Shown piece by piece: positions 25,154 to 32,302 of a stretch of DNA of 64,000 bases. A program made the position numbers and the translations under genes. Within the stretch, counting starts at the first letter, position 1. The number at the start of each line of letters is the position of its first letter. The notes beneath the pieces were generated by a model that had not been told where the DNA came from, did not search any database, and saw nothing but the letters and a program-made list of their open reading frames with translations. The DNA is from Paludibacteraceae bacterium (GTDB lineage Bacteria > Bacteroidota > Bacteroidia > Bacteroidales > Paludibacteraceae), in the NCBI GenBank assembly GCA_017962005.1, contig JAGCWE010000087.1, positions 1-64,000 of the forward strand. The letters are read 5' to 3'.

Positions 25154-27493
25154 CTAATGTATAACAAGAATCTTCACCACGGCGTGGTTCTTGCCGTCCG
25201 GCGCGTTGCAGAAAGCGGTATAGACACCGGACGCAACACGCTGGCCGTTGCCGTTCTTACCATCCCACACCGCCAGTCCGCCGTTGCTGCGGGTCTGGCA
25301 CACAAGATTACCGCCGTTGTCCACAATCTTGACGACAGTCTCCTCCATCAGCCCCGCAATGGTGATGACACCCTGATAATCCGGCCGAACCGGATTGGGG
25401 TACGCATACAGGCTCTCCTGCGAGAAACTATCCTCCGCCTCGGTCGCGTCGCCCTGATAGGAAATAAGCCCCGCTCCCGTGCCGACAAACACCCTGCCAG
25501 AACGAGGGTCAATGGCTACGGACAGAATCTGATTGGAAGGCAGAGGAGAATTGTCGATGGTGAAATGCTCGAGAGTCTCCGTGCCATCCTCAGAAAGCAG
25601 ATAGAGTCCCGAACTCTCCGTCCCCATCCACTTGCGGTTGGCACCGTCCACGGCAATGGCATTGATGCGCTCAGTGCCGAGCAGGTAGTCCGCCAGATTG
25701 GTGCCGTCGTTGCGCGGAATCTTCACGCGCATACAACTATTAGAAGTGCGGAAATCGACTTTGGCGGGAATAATAAACAATCCTTCGTCAGCCGCCACCC
25801 ACAAGTCGTTATCCAAATCCTGCACCACCGCATACACGGAAGCAGGCGTAATCGTTTTGCCGTCCTGATCCACGAACGAATTGGTGAACCACGTGTTGTC
25901 GTCGCCCTGATAGAAAGGCGTGTGGTTGTCGTCATAGAGAATCAGCCCCGGGTTAAAGCGCACGTAGGGTATCCACTTCCAATTGCTGTTCCTTCTGTCA
26001 ATGAACATCTCCCCACCCGTCATCACGGGAAGGACAACGCCCTTGTTCGTGACAAGGCCGTACCTGTTCCACGATGCTTTTTCCTGACTGCGGGCGGCAA
26101 GCAACTGCTGCGGCGAGATGACGTGCAGCGGGTTGTTGCCCATATTCAGCAGCCAGAGGTTGCCGTCGTCGTCAAACATGGCGGCATCGGTACGTATGTA
26201 AAGCAATGCATCAGCCCCCTCCACGCGCGTTTCAAGCGGACTATTGAGGTGGTTGTACCAGCCGACAAGCTCGTTGTTCTCGAACTCATACAGACCCGTA
26301 CCATAACTCGTCACGATGATATGCTCCTTGTTGAACGGGTCAACCGCCACATTCATAAAGTCCATCGCCAACGTGCCTATACGGTTCGTGATTGTCTCAA
26401 AATCAATGTTCGTCCAACGGTCAGCCGCGATGTCATAAATCATCACATAGCCGCCACGGAACTCCTGTGACGCCCATCGCGCTCCCGGGACAACATACAG
26501 GCGGTCGTTCACCACCTTCATCCGATAAGGAAAATTGACAGAGGGCCCCTCGGGGAAGAACGCCTGCGTCCCGTCCGCATCGTGGCGAACAACTCCGGAC
26601 TTGCCGGCAGCATACCACAACGTGCCGTTGTCGTTCAACACGTCAGAGACATAGTAAGGCGAGGCAATAATGTCCAACCCAGCATCGGGAATATACTCCA
26701 CCAAGGCAGGACCGCCCTGCATCAGATACAGATGCCCGTCTGACTGCCTGAAACCGGAGAAATGCATCTCCGGGGACACGGACTGCCAACCGTCGTCCGT
26801 GCGGACATTCAGTTCCAAATCCGCCAAGAGATACAGACGGTTCCTGAAGTACGTGATGTCCTGATAGGATTCGGCAGACAAGGGCTGACAGTTCTTCCAC
26901 ACATTGAAATCAAGCAGATTGGCCTTTCTATCCGCCGCATATACCCCCCCGCTTGTCAAAGCATATATCGAGTCGGCGCTGCAGCAGACCGAGCGCACAT
27001 CCACATCCTTTCCGTTCTGTCCTATATAGTATGTATCAACTATCTCCTGTTTGCGTATATTGACTACCACCACGCCGAACTGCATACCCAGATACGCCCT
27101 GCCGTCGTGGATGTATAGTGAATTGGCTTTCTTGGATGCACTCATCTGCTTGAACTGCAAGTCAGAGAGCGCCGTTATCTTTCCGTCCTGCACAAAGTCA
27201 ATCAGACCGTCCTCGTACAGAACGACGAGCGACTGGCTCTGCCGGTCATAACCTATGTGAATTATGCTTGCTCCGTGGAAACCGTCCTGCTTCGAGTAGC
27301 AGGTCATCTGTTCGGTTGCCTTGTCCACCCGGACAAGACCGTTCCCCGCCAAAGCATACACCGCGTCATCCGTATGAACCACTTCGCTTACGTTGCCGTA
27401 GGCGATATGCGATTTCCACGTGTGCATCCCTTCATCGGCCTTCGCCAACAATACGGACACGACAAGGAGCAAGGTGATTGTGAGCCTTTTCAT
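25154..27493 (-). CDS. porZ: type IX secretion system protein PorZ
   Basis: Surface beta-propeller protein which, in Porphyromonas gingivalis, helps deliver anionic LPS to the T9SS attachment complex. The 779 residues match the family length. A signal peptide (MKRLTITLLLVVSVLLAKADEG) is followed by a 'W..H.AY..V..V' propeller start. Repeated blades carry motifs such as DLDNDLWVAADEGLFIIP and RKWMGTESSGLYLL. A C-terminal Ig-like T9SS domain follows (YAYPNPVRPDYQGVITI ... VVKIVDNGGNLV ... GVYTAF ... KILVIH). It overlaps rdgB by four bases and precedes an EptA-like transferase and an acyltransferase, which fits a link to LPS. Confidence 0.88.
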   Translation of the reverse strand: MKRLTITLLLVVSVLLAKADEGMHTWKSHIAYGNVSEVVHTDDAVYALAGNGLVRVDKATEQMTCYSKQDGFHGASIIHIGYDRQSQSLVVLYEDGLIDFVQDGKITALSDLQFKQMSASKKANSLYIHDGRAYLGMQFGVVVVNIRKQEIVDTYYIGQNGKDVDVRSVCCSADSIYALTSGGVYAADRKANLLDFNVWKNCQPLSAESYQDITYFRNRLYLLADLELNVRTDDGWQSVSPEMHFSGFRQSDGHLYLMQGGPALVEYIPDAGLDIIASPYYVSDVLNDNGTLWYAAGKSGVVRHDADGTQAFFPEGPSVNFPYRMKVVNDRLYVVPGARWASQEFRGGYVMIYDIAADRWTNIDFETITNRIGTLAMDFMNVAVDPFNKEHIIVTSYGTGLYEFENNELVGWYNHLNSPLETRVEGADALLYIRTDAAMFDDDGNLWLLNMGNNPLHVISPQQLLAARSQEKASWNRYGLVTNKGVVLPVMTGGEMFIDRRNSNWKWIPYVRFNPGLILYDDNHTPFYQGDDNTWFTNSFVDQDGKTITPASVYAVVQDLDNDLWVAADEGLFIIPAKVDFRTSNSCMRVKIPRNDGTNLADYLLGTERINAIAVDGANRKWMGTESSGLYLLSEDGTETLEHFTIDNSPLPSNQILSVAIDPRSGRVFVGTGAGLISYQGDATEAEDSFSQESLYAYPNPVRPDYQGVITIAGLMEETVVKIVDNGGNLVCQTRSNGGLAVWDGKNGNGQRVASGVYTAFCNAPDGKNHAVVKILVIH

Positions 27494-28110
27494 AGAAGCA
27501 GCAGTTTGAGTTGTTGCACGGCACGCGCGCGGTGGCTGACAGCATTCTTCGTTTTGGCGGGCAACTGAGCAAAAGTCCTGTCGTAGCCGTCCGGAATGAA
27601 GAGCGAATCGTATCCGAAGCCTCCATCCCCACTCTCCTGCTCCGCCATACGCCCTTCCACACGGCCTTCCACCTGCGCTGCTATCGGACTTGTCTCCGCG
27701 CCGACGTTGTCTTTCGCCGTAATAAGAGTAATCACAGTACGGAAACGCGCCGAACGGTCCTGCTTGTCATGCAGCAGGCGAAGCGCCTTGCGGCGATTGG
27801 CAGCATCGTCGTGCTCCTCCCCCGCCCAACGGGCAGTACGGACACCGGGCTGGTTGTCCAAAGCGGCTATCTCCAGACCCGTGTCATCGGCAAAAACACC
27901 GTCAACGGGAACCGTCTGCGGATGCTCCCGCAGCCAGTCCCATACCACACGGGCCTTCAGAAGGGAATTGTCCTCCAATGTCCTGCCCGTCTCCTCGATG
28001 TCCTGCTCAAAGCCGATGTCACGCAGCGACAAAATATGACAAGTTGAAAGAAGTATATTGCTTACTTCCTCCAACTTGTGCATGTTATTGGTGGCAAACA
28101 CCAGGTTCAT
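27490..28110 (-). CDS. rdgB: XTP/dITP diphosphatase (RdgB/HAM1)
   Basis: Removes inosine and xanthosine triphosphates from the nucleotide pool to prevent mutagenesis. The 206 residues contain the start signature MNLVFATNNMHKLEEV, then DIEETGRTLEDNSLLKA, the active-site segment VFADDTGLEIAAL, GVRTARWAGE, GFGYDSLFIPDGYDRTFAQL and terminal SHRARAVQQL. It overlaps the aspA stop codon by one base (TGATG) and the porZ start by four bases, so translation of the three is coupled. Confidence 0.96.
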   Translation of the reverse strand: MNLVFATNNMHKLEEVSNILLSTCHILSLRDIGFEQDIEETGRTLEDNSLLKARVVWDWLREHPQTVPVDGVFADDTGLEIAALDNQPGVRTARWAGEEHDDAANRRKALRLLHDKQDRSARFRTVITLITAKDNVGAETSPIAAQVEGRVEGRMAEQESGDGGFGYDSLFIPDGYDRTFAQLPAKTKNAVSHRARAVQQLKLLLL

Positions 28111-29543
28111 CAGCGGCGGGGCTTGATATTGAGTTTCACGGGACGAATCATATTCTCCGGCGAGAGAATAGTATCCAGCTCCTCCTTGGTCAAGATGCCG
28201 TGCTCCAGTACCAGTTCATAAACACCCTTGCCGGTAGCCATAGCCTCTTTGGCAATCTTGGTGGAGTTCTTGTAACCGATGATGGGGTTGAGGGCGGTAA
28301 CGATACCGATAGAGCCTGTGATATAGTTGCGGCAGCGTTCCTCGTTCGCCTTGATGCCGTCCACGCAGTACTTGCGCATCACGTCGAAGCCGTTCATCAT
28401 TATCTCCGCGCTCTCGAAGCAGCATTGCGCCATCGTGGGCTCCATAGCGTTCAACTCCATCTGGGCAGCCTCGTTGCACATAGCCACGCAGAGGTCGTTG
28501 CCAATCACCTTGTAGCAAATCTGGTTCATCACCTCGGGGATAACGGGGTTCACCTTGCCGGGCATGATGGAGCTACCGGGCTGACGGGCGGGCAGGTCAA
28601 TCTCGTGCAGACCACACTTGGGACCCGAGCCGAGCAGACGCAGGTCGTTGCTAATCTTGTTCATCTTGGTAGCAATGCGGCGCAGAACGCTCGAGTAGCC
28701 CACCATGCAGCTGGTGTCGGAGGTGGCGGCCACAAGGTCTTCGGCAAGAACAACGTTCCAGCCAGTAACCTGTGCCATCGCCTTCACGCATTTCTCCGAA
28801 TAACCGGGCTCGGAGCAGATACCCGTACCAACGGCGGTAGCGCCCATATTGACTGTCAGGAACTCCTCTGCAGCATCGTCAAGGTGCTTCAGTTCGTCAC
28901 GCAGGATGGAAGCGAACGCGCCAAACGTCTGACCAAGAGTCATCGGAACGGCATCCTCCAACTGGGTACGACCCATCTTCAGCACGTTCTTGAACTCCTC
29001 GGCTTTCTTCTGGAAACTGTCAATCAGCGCCTCATAGTGCTTCTTGTACTCCAAATGGGTTGCATACAGCCCCATGTGAATGGCAGCAGGATAGGCATCA
29101 TTGGTGGACTGGCTGCAGTTCAGGTGGTCGTTGGGACTGCAGTACTGATACTCGCCAGGCTCGTGCCCCATTATCTGAAGCGCACGGTTGGCAATCACCT
29201 CATTGGCGTTCATGTTGGTGGTAGTACCCGCACCACCCTGAATCATATCCACAGGGAACATCTCGTGATGCTGACCCGCAAGAATCTCCTCGCATGCCTG
29301 CTTGATGCCCTTGAACTGCTCATCGGTGAGCAATCCCAACTCATGGTTTGCCATCGCCGCACCCAGTTTGGTGTAAGCCAAACCGTTGATGAATGCGGGA
29401 TAGTCGCACAACTTGAACTTTGAAATAGGGAAGTTCTCAATACCACGAAGCGTCTGAACGCCGTACAATGCCTCCACGGGAATCTGCAACTCACCAATCA
29501 AGTCGCTCTCCGTGCGTGTCTTGCCTGAAAATTGTGTTTTCAT
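28110..29543 (-). CDS. aspA: aspartate ammonia-lyase
   Basis: Deaminates aspartate to fumarate, feeding the fumarate respiration used by many anaerobic Bacteroidota. The 477 residues carry the fumarase/aspartase signature GSSIMPGKVNPVIPE with the catalytic loop. Other typical parts are VQTLRGIENFPIS, GGAGTTTNMNANEVIANRAL, NDHLNCSQSTNDAYPAA and GRTQLEDAVPMTLGQ. The first and last family landmarks are present, so the enzyme appears intact. It lies 39 bp after the HIT gene, on the same strand as greA. Confidence 0.96.
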   Translation of the reverse strand: MKTQFSGKTRTESDLIGELQIPVEALYGVQTLRGIENFPISKFKLCDYPAFINGLAYTKLGAAMANHELGLLTDEQFKGIKQACEEILAGQHHEMFPVDMIQGGAGTTTNMNANEVIANRALQIMGHEPGEYQYCSPNDHLNCSQSTNDAYPAAIHMGLYATHLEYKKHYEALIDSFQKKAEEFKNVLKMGRTQLEDAVPMTLGQTFGAFASILRDELKHLDDAAEEFLTVNMGATAVGTGICSEPGYSEKCVKAMAQVTGWNVVLAEDLVAATSDTSCMVGYSSVLRRIATKMNKISNDLRLLGSGPKCGLHEIDLPARQPGSSIMPGKVNPVIPEVMNQICYKVIGNDLCVAMCNEAAQMELNAMEPTMAQCCFESAEIMMNGFDVMRKYCVDGIKANEERCRNYITGSIGIVTALNPIIGYKNSTKIAKEAMATGKGVYELVLEHGILTKEELDTILSPENMIRPVKLNIKPRR

Positions 29544-29582
29544 TACTTTATATTTGTTTTTGTTTGTAATGTGTCCTGACTT

Positions 29583-29993
29583 TTATTCCTGATGCTCTAC
29601 CGCCTCCGCAATCGAGTTGGCTATTACGCACATCTCGTCCGAGGGCAAATCCAGTTTGGGATTCGTGAACAGCATGTCCGTCTCCTTGTTGAGGGGAACG
29701 AGGTGTATATGCACATGGTTCACCTCCATACCAAGGACAGCCACGCCGACGCGCTTGCAGCCCGTAGCCTCCTTTATGCCGCGTGCCACACGCTTGGCGA
29801 ACACCATCATATCGCCCAGCAAGCGGTCGTCCAAATCAAAGATGTAGTCCGCTTCCGGCTCCGGCAACTTGGGAATAACCAACGTATGCCCCTTCACCAA
29901 CGGACGGATATCCAGAAACGCATAGAAGCGATCGTCCTCCGCCACCTTGTAACTCGGTATATCCCCCCGGATAATCTGTGTAAAGATAGTCAT
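29583..29993 (-). CDS. HIT family hydrolase (histidine triad)
   Basis: Small nucleotide-binding hydrolase of the HIT superfamily (HinT-like, purine nucleoside phosphoramidases). The 136 residues start MTIFTQIIRGDIPSYKVAED and contain the histidine triad HVHIHLVP near residue 93, plus GHTLVIPKLP. Twelve bp separate it from greA upstream. The substrate in the cell is unknown. Confidence 0.94.
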   Translation of the reverse strand: MTIFTQIIRGDIPSYKVAEDDRFYAFLDIRPLVKGHTLVIPKLPEPEADYIFDLDDRLLGDMMVFAKRVARGIKEATGCKRVGVAVLGMEVNHVHIHLVPLNKETDMLFTNPKLDLPSDEMCVIANSIAEAVEHQE

Positions 29994-30005
29994 ATCGCGC
30001 TGAAT

Positions 30006-30476
30006 TTACAAACTTATCTCCAGTATCTCAAATTCCATCCTACCCGCCGGAACCTGCACTTCCGCCGTCTCGCCCACCTTCTTTCCCAAGAGTCCTTTGG
30101 CTATGGGAGTCGTAACCGCAATCTTCCCCGCCTTGATGTCCGCCTCTCCTTCAGTGACGAGCTGGTAGGTCTTCTCCGCGCCGTTCTTCTTGTTGCGCAC
30201 GCGCACCTTCGTCAGAATCTGAACCTCATCGGTCTTGATGGCGGAGGTGTCCAGAATGCGGGAATCCATAATCTTCGCCTTCAGCATCGCAATCTTGCTC
30301 TCCAAGTGCCCCTGTTCCTCCTTCGCGGCGTCATACTCCGCGTTTTCACTCAAATCGCCTTTCTCGCGCGCCTCGGCTATCGCTGCTATCACGCGAGGAC
30401 GCTCAACGCCCTCCAAATAACGCAGTTCGTCCTTCATTTTCTGCAATCCTTCTGCAGTGATGTAAGTTAATGCCAT
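30006..30476 (-). CDS. greA: transcription elongation factor GreA
   Basis: Binds the RNA polymerase secondary channel and rescues backtracked complexes by stimulating RNA cleavage. The 156 residues show the N-terminal coiled coil (about 10-75), with the catalytic acidic tip LSENAEYDAAKEEQG (Asp and Glu at about 42-45). A C-terminal FKBP-like domain ends in PIAKGLLGKKVGETAEVQVP. It is the first gene of the run greA-HIT-aspA-rdgB-porZ. Confidence 0.97.
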   Translation of the reverse strand: MALTYITAEGLQKMKDELRYLEGVERPRVIAAIAEAREKGDLSENAEYDAAKEEQGHLESKIAMLKAKIMDSRILDTSAIKTDEVQILTKVRVRNKKNGAEKTYQLVTEGEADIKAGKIAVTTPIAKGLLGKKVGETAEVQVPAGRMEFEILEISL

Positions 30477-30520
30477 AATATCGTAAGTTTTAGTATTTCG
30501 TTTTTGTTATGCCTACAAAA

Positions 30521-30546
30521 CATCAGGAAACCAACGTTTCCTGATG
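30521..30546 (-). terminator. terminator of the C10 peptidase gene
   Basis: Perfect 11-bp stem CATCAGGAAAC/GTTTCCTGATG with a four-base loop, followed on the minus strand by TTTTG. It lies 45 bp after the peptidase stop and the same distance before greA. Confidence 0.85.
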
Positions 30547-30590
30547 CTGTATGAAGCGGGACAAACAGCCCTTACCAGCCCCGACAACCG

Positions 30591-31733
30591 TCAACGGGCT
30601 ATGAACTTCCTTCCGTCCTGTATATACAACTGACCTGCTACAGTCTCCCGTACTTCGCGACCCATCAAGTCACGAATCTTACCGTCCTTTACCAACGATG
30701 CTTCCTCCAAAGCAGTCGGCGCATTAGGCTCCAACTTGACAAGAACATTCAGCGAGGAATAAATCGAACGGTCGCGGCTACCCGTAATCGTGTACCAGCC
30801 GTTCCTCTGACCGCCCCAACCGAAATTGAAGTGGAAATAAGGCAACGACAACTTGTCATCTCCCTGCAGCGTCACATAACCGTCTATGACATACGCGTGG
30901 AAGCCATCGTCCTGACCGTCCTTCTGCAAGTACCCGTCGCAGTATATCGGACGACCCGCGCCAATTTCCTCTATCAGAGTTGTCACCAGCTTGCCCTGCG
31001 TGTTCAAATCCTCCACACCATGCAACTCCAGCGTGTTCTTGTAGTTGAAGTACTCGCGGAACACTTTCGGCACATTATTACTATTCGAACCGCTGCCGTC
31101 CGTGCCGTAGTTCATGTGCACGCCCACGCCGCACGCCAGCATCAAATCGGCAACTGCATTCTGCTGCGCTTCCGACTCGGGATAGTCACCGTCTTCGGCA
31201 ATGATGCCCGTGTATTGAGCCTTCATATTCGCCCAGTCGAACGAGTGACCCGTATAAACGTATGTCACCTTCTCGCCCACCTTGCCGGGAGTATAAGACA
31301 CCGTAGCATCGTTGCACGTCTTGGGCCACTTCCAGTAACTCGCGATCATCGCCATCGCCGTCGCCACACAACCCGTCGCGCAATGAACACCGCCTATCGT
31401 GGGCGTCATATTGTAATACGGCTTGCCCTGATTGTACTCGATGTCTCCCAACAACGGGCCAACCGAATCCTTGACGGGAGCAGGGAAACCGACTGTATGC
31501 TCCATATCCGCAGGCGCATCAATCACCACAATCTGCCTGCCCAAGAAAAACAAATCATCCGTATCCTCCGCACTAACAGAGCCTCTGTCCGAGAAACCGA
31601 CAACCGCATCCTCCGAATCAACAATCACATAACCGCCTCCTGCACGATTGTATGCACGAAGCACATCAGCAGGCTCGGAAGCGCACAGCATTACCGAAAC
31701 CGCCAAACAAAGAGAAAGGAAAAGTTTTTTCAT
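30591..31733 (-). CDS. secreted C10 family cysteine peptidase with T9SS-like tail
   Basis: Extracellular streptopain-like protease. A signal peptide (MKKLFLSLCLAVSVMLCASE) is followed by a short propeptide with the typical YVIVDSEDAVVGFSDRG segment (about 34-52). In the catalytic domain, Cys122 lies in GGVHCATGCVATAMAMIASYW and the His in DGFHAYVIDGY, followed by FHFNFGWGGQRNGWY. The last 30 residues (IRDLMGREV...GQLYIQDGRKF) resemble the short T9SS-type C-terminal domain, so export by that system is inferred. At 380 residues it is compact for the family. It has its own promoter and terminator. Confidence 0.92.
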   Translation of the reverse strand: MKKLFLSLCLAVSVMLCASEPADVLRAYNRAGGGYVIVDSEDAVVGFSDRGSVSAEDTDDLFFLGRQIVVIDAPADMEHTVGFPAPVKDSVGPLLGDIEYNQGKPYYNMTPTIGGVHCATGCVATAMAMIASYWKWPKTCNDATVSYTPGKVGEKVTYVYTGHSFDWANMKAQYTGIIAEDGDYPESEAQQNAVADLMLACGVGVHMNYGTDGSGSNSNNVPKVFREYFNYKNTLELHGVEDLNTQGKLVTTLIEEIGAGRPIYCDGYLQKDGQDDGFHAYVIDGYVTLQGDDKLSLPYFHFNFGWGGQRNGWYTITGSRDRSIYSSLNVLVKLEPNAPTALEEASLVKDGKIRDLMGREVRETVAGQLYIQDGRKFIAR

Positions 31734-31821
31734 CGTTATATCTTCATTTTATGTTAGTACCGCAGTCATCTTCCGCCTGCGTCCGGACACATACAGCGAC
31801 CGTACCCAGACAAATATCGCG

Positions 31822-31853
31822 GCAAAGGTAAGCAATTATTCCAATACCCCAAA
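31822..31853 (-). promoter_or_regulatory. C10 peptidase promoter
   Basis: On the minus strand: TTTG (31853-31850), 19-base spacer, TACCTTTGC (31830-31822). It matches the Bacteroidota consensus and leaves a leader of about 85 bases. Confidence 0.8.
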
Positions 31854-31976
31854 ATCATTTCACTTTTTTGTCACTTTCATGCAAAATATATACCTCTCCA
31901 TAATGATATAGCAAAAAATAGCCTAACCCGTTCGGAAACAAGGTCGGAATACGGTATGCCTTCGGTCGGAGTAGCA

Positions 31977-32020
31977 CTATCCTACGGTTATCCTTCGGTT
32001 ATCTATCGGTTATCCTACGG
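31977..32020 (+). repeat. array of four 11-bp repeats
   Basis: Units CTATCCTACGG, TTATCCTTCGG, TTATCTATCGG and TTATCCTACGG follow each other without gaps. The period and the following bases (ATGTATATGCTGTTTC) match the larger array at 21842-21929, 10 kb away. Confidence 0.85.
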
Positions 32021-32150
32021 ATGTATATGCTGTTTCTACGCTATCATATAACTAATCCGTATCGTCTGCAAGGGGGTATTGTGCGGGGGCATAGAGGAAG
32101 GGATGCGGGGCAAGAGGTTGGCGAGAGGCAAGGCGGGACGGGCTGGTGCA

Positions 32151-32183
32151 GGGTGGGTGCAGGGAAGGTGCCGGGCGGGAGGG
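32151..32183 (+). other. G-rich stretch with six G3 runs (possible quadruplex)
   Basis: Runs of GGG at 32151, 32155, 32162, 32173, 32177 and 32181, with loops of 1, 4, 8, 1 and 1 bases. The whole interval 32070-32183 is strongly purine and G biased on the plus strand. Confidence 0.5.
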
Positions 32184-32196
32184 ATATATAACAAGA

Positions 32197-32224
32197 AGCG
32201 TGAAGGATTGGGGACCTTCACGCT
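32197..32224 (-). terminator. terminator of the GH3 gene
   Basis: AGCGTGAAGG (32197-32206) pairs with CCTTCACGCT (32215-32224) across eight bases. On the minus strand it is followed by TTCTTGTT. It lies 78 bp after the GH3 stop codon. Confidence 0.8.
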
Positions 32225-32302
32225 ACTTGGAAAGATTATCAATTATAAGATACAGACTGCTACTTGAAAAGATACAGGATGTTTCGGGGACGAGGACGGG
32301 GA

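Larger units (their letters stand above)
31854..32302. other. non-coding region between C10 peptidase and GH3 genes
   Basis: No credible gene. It holds an 11-bp repeat array, a G-rich stretch with six G3 runs on the plus strand, and the GH3 terminator, listed separately. Confidence 0.6.
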
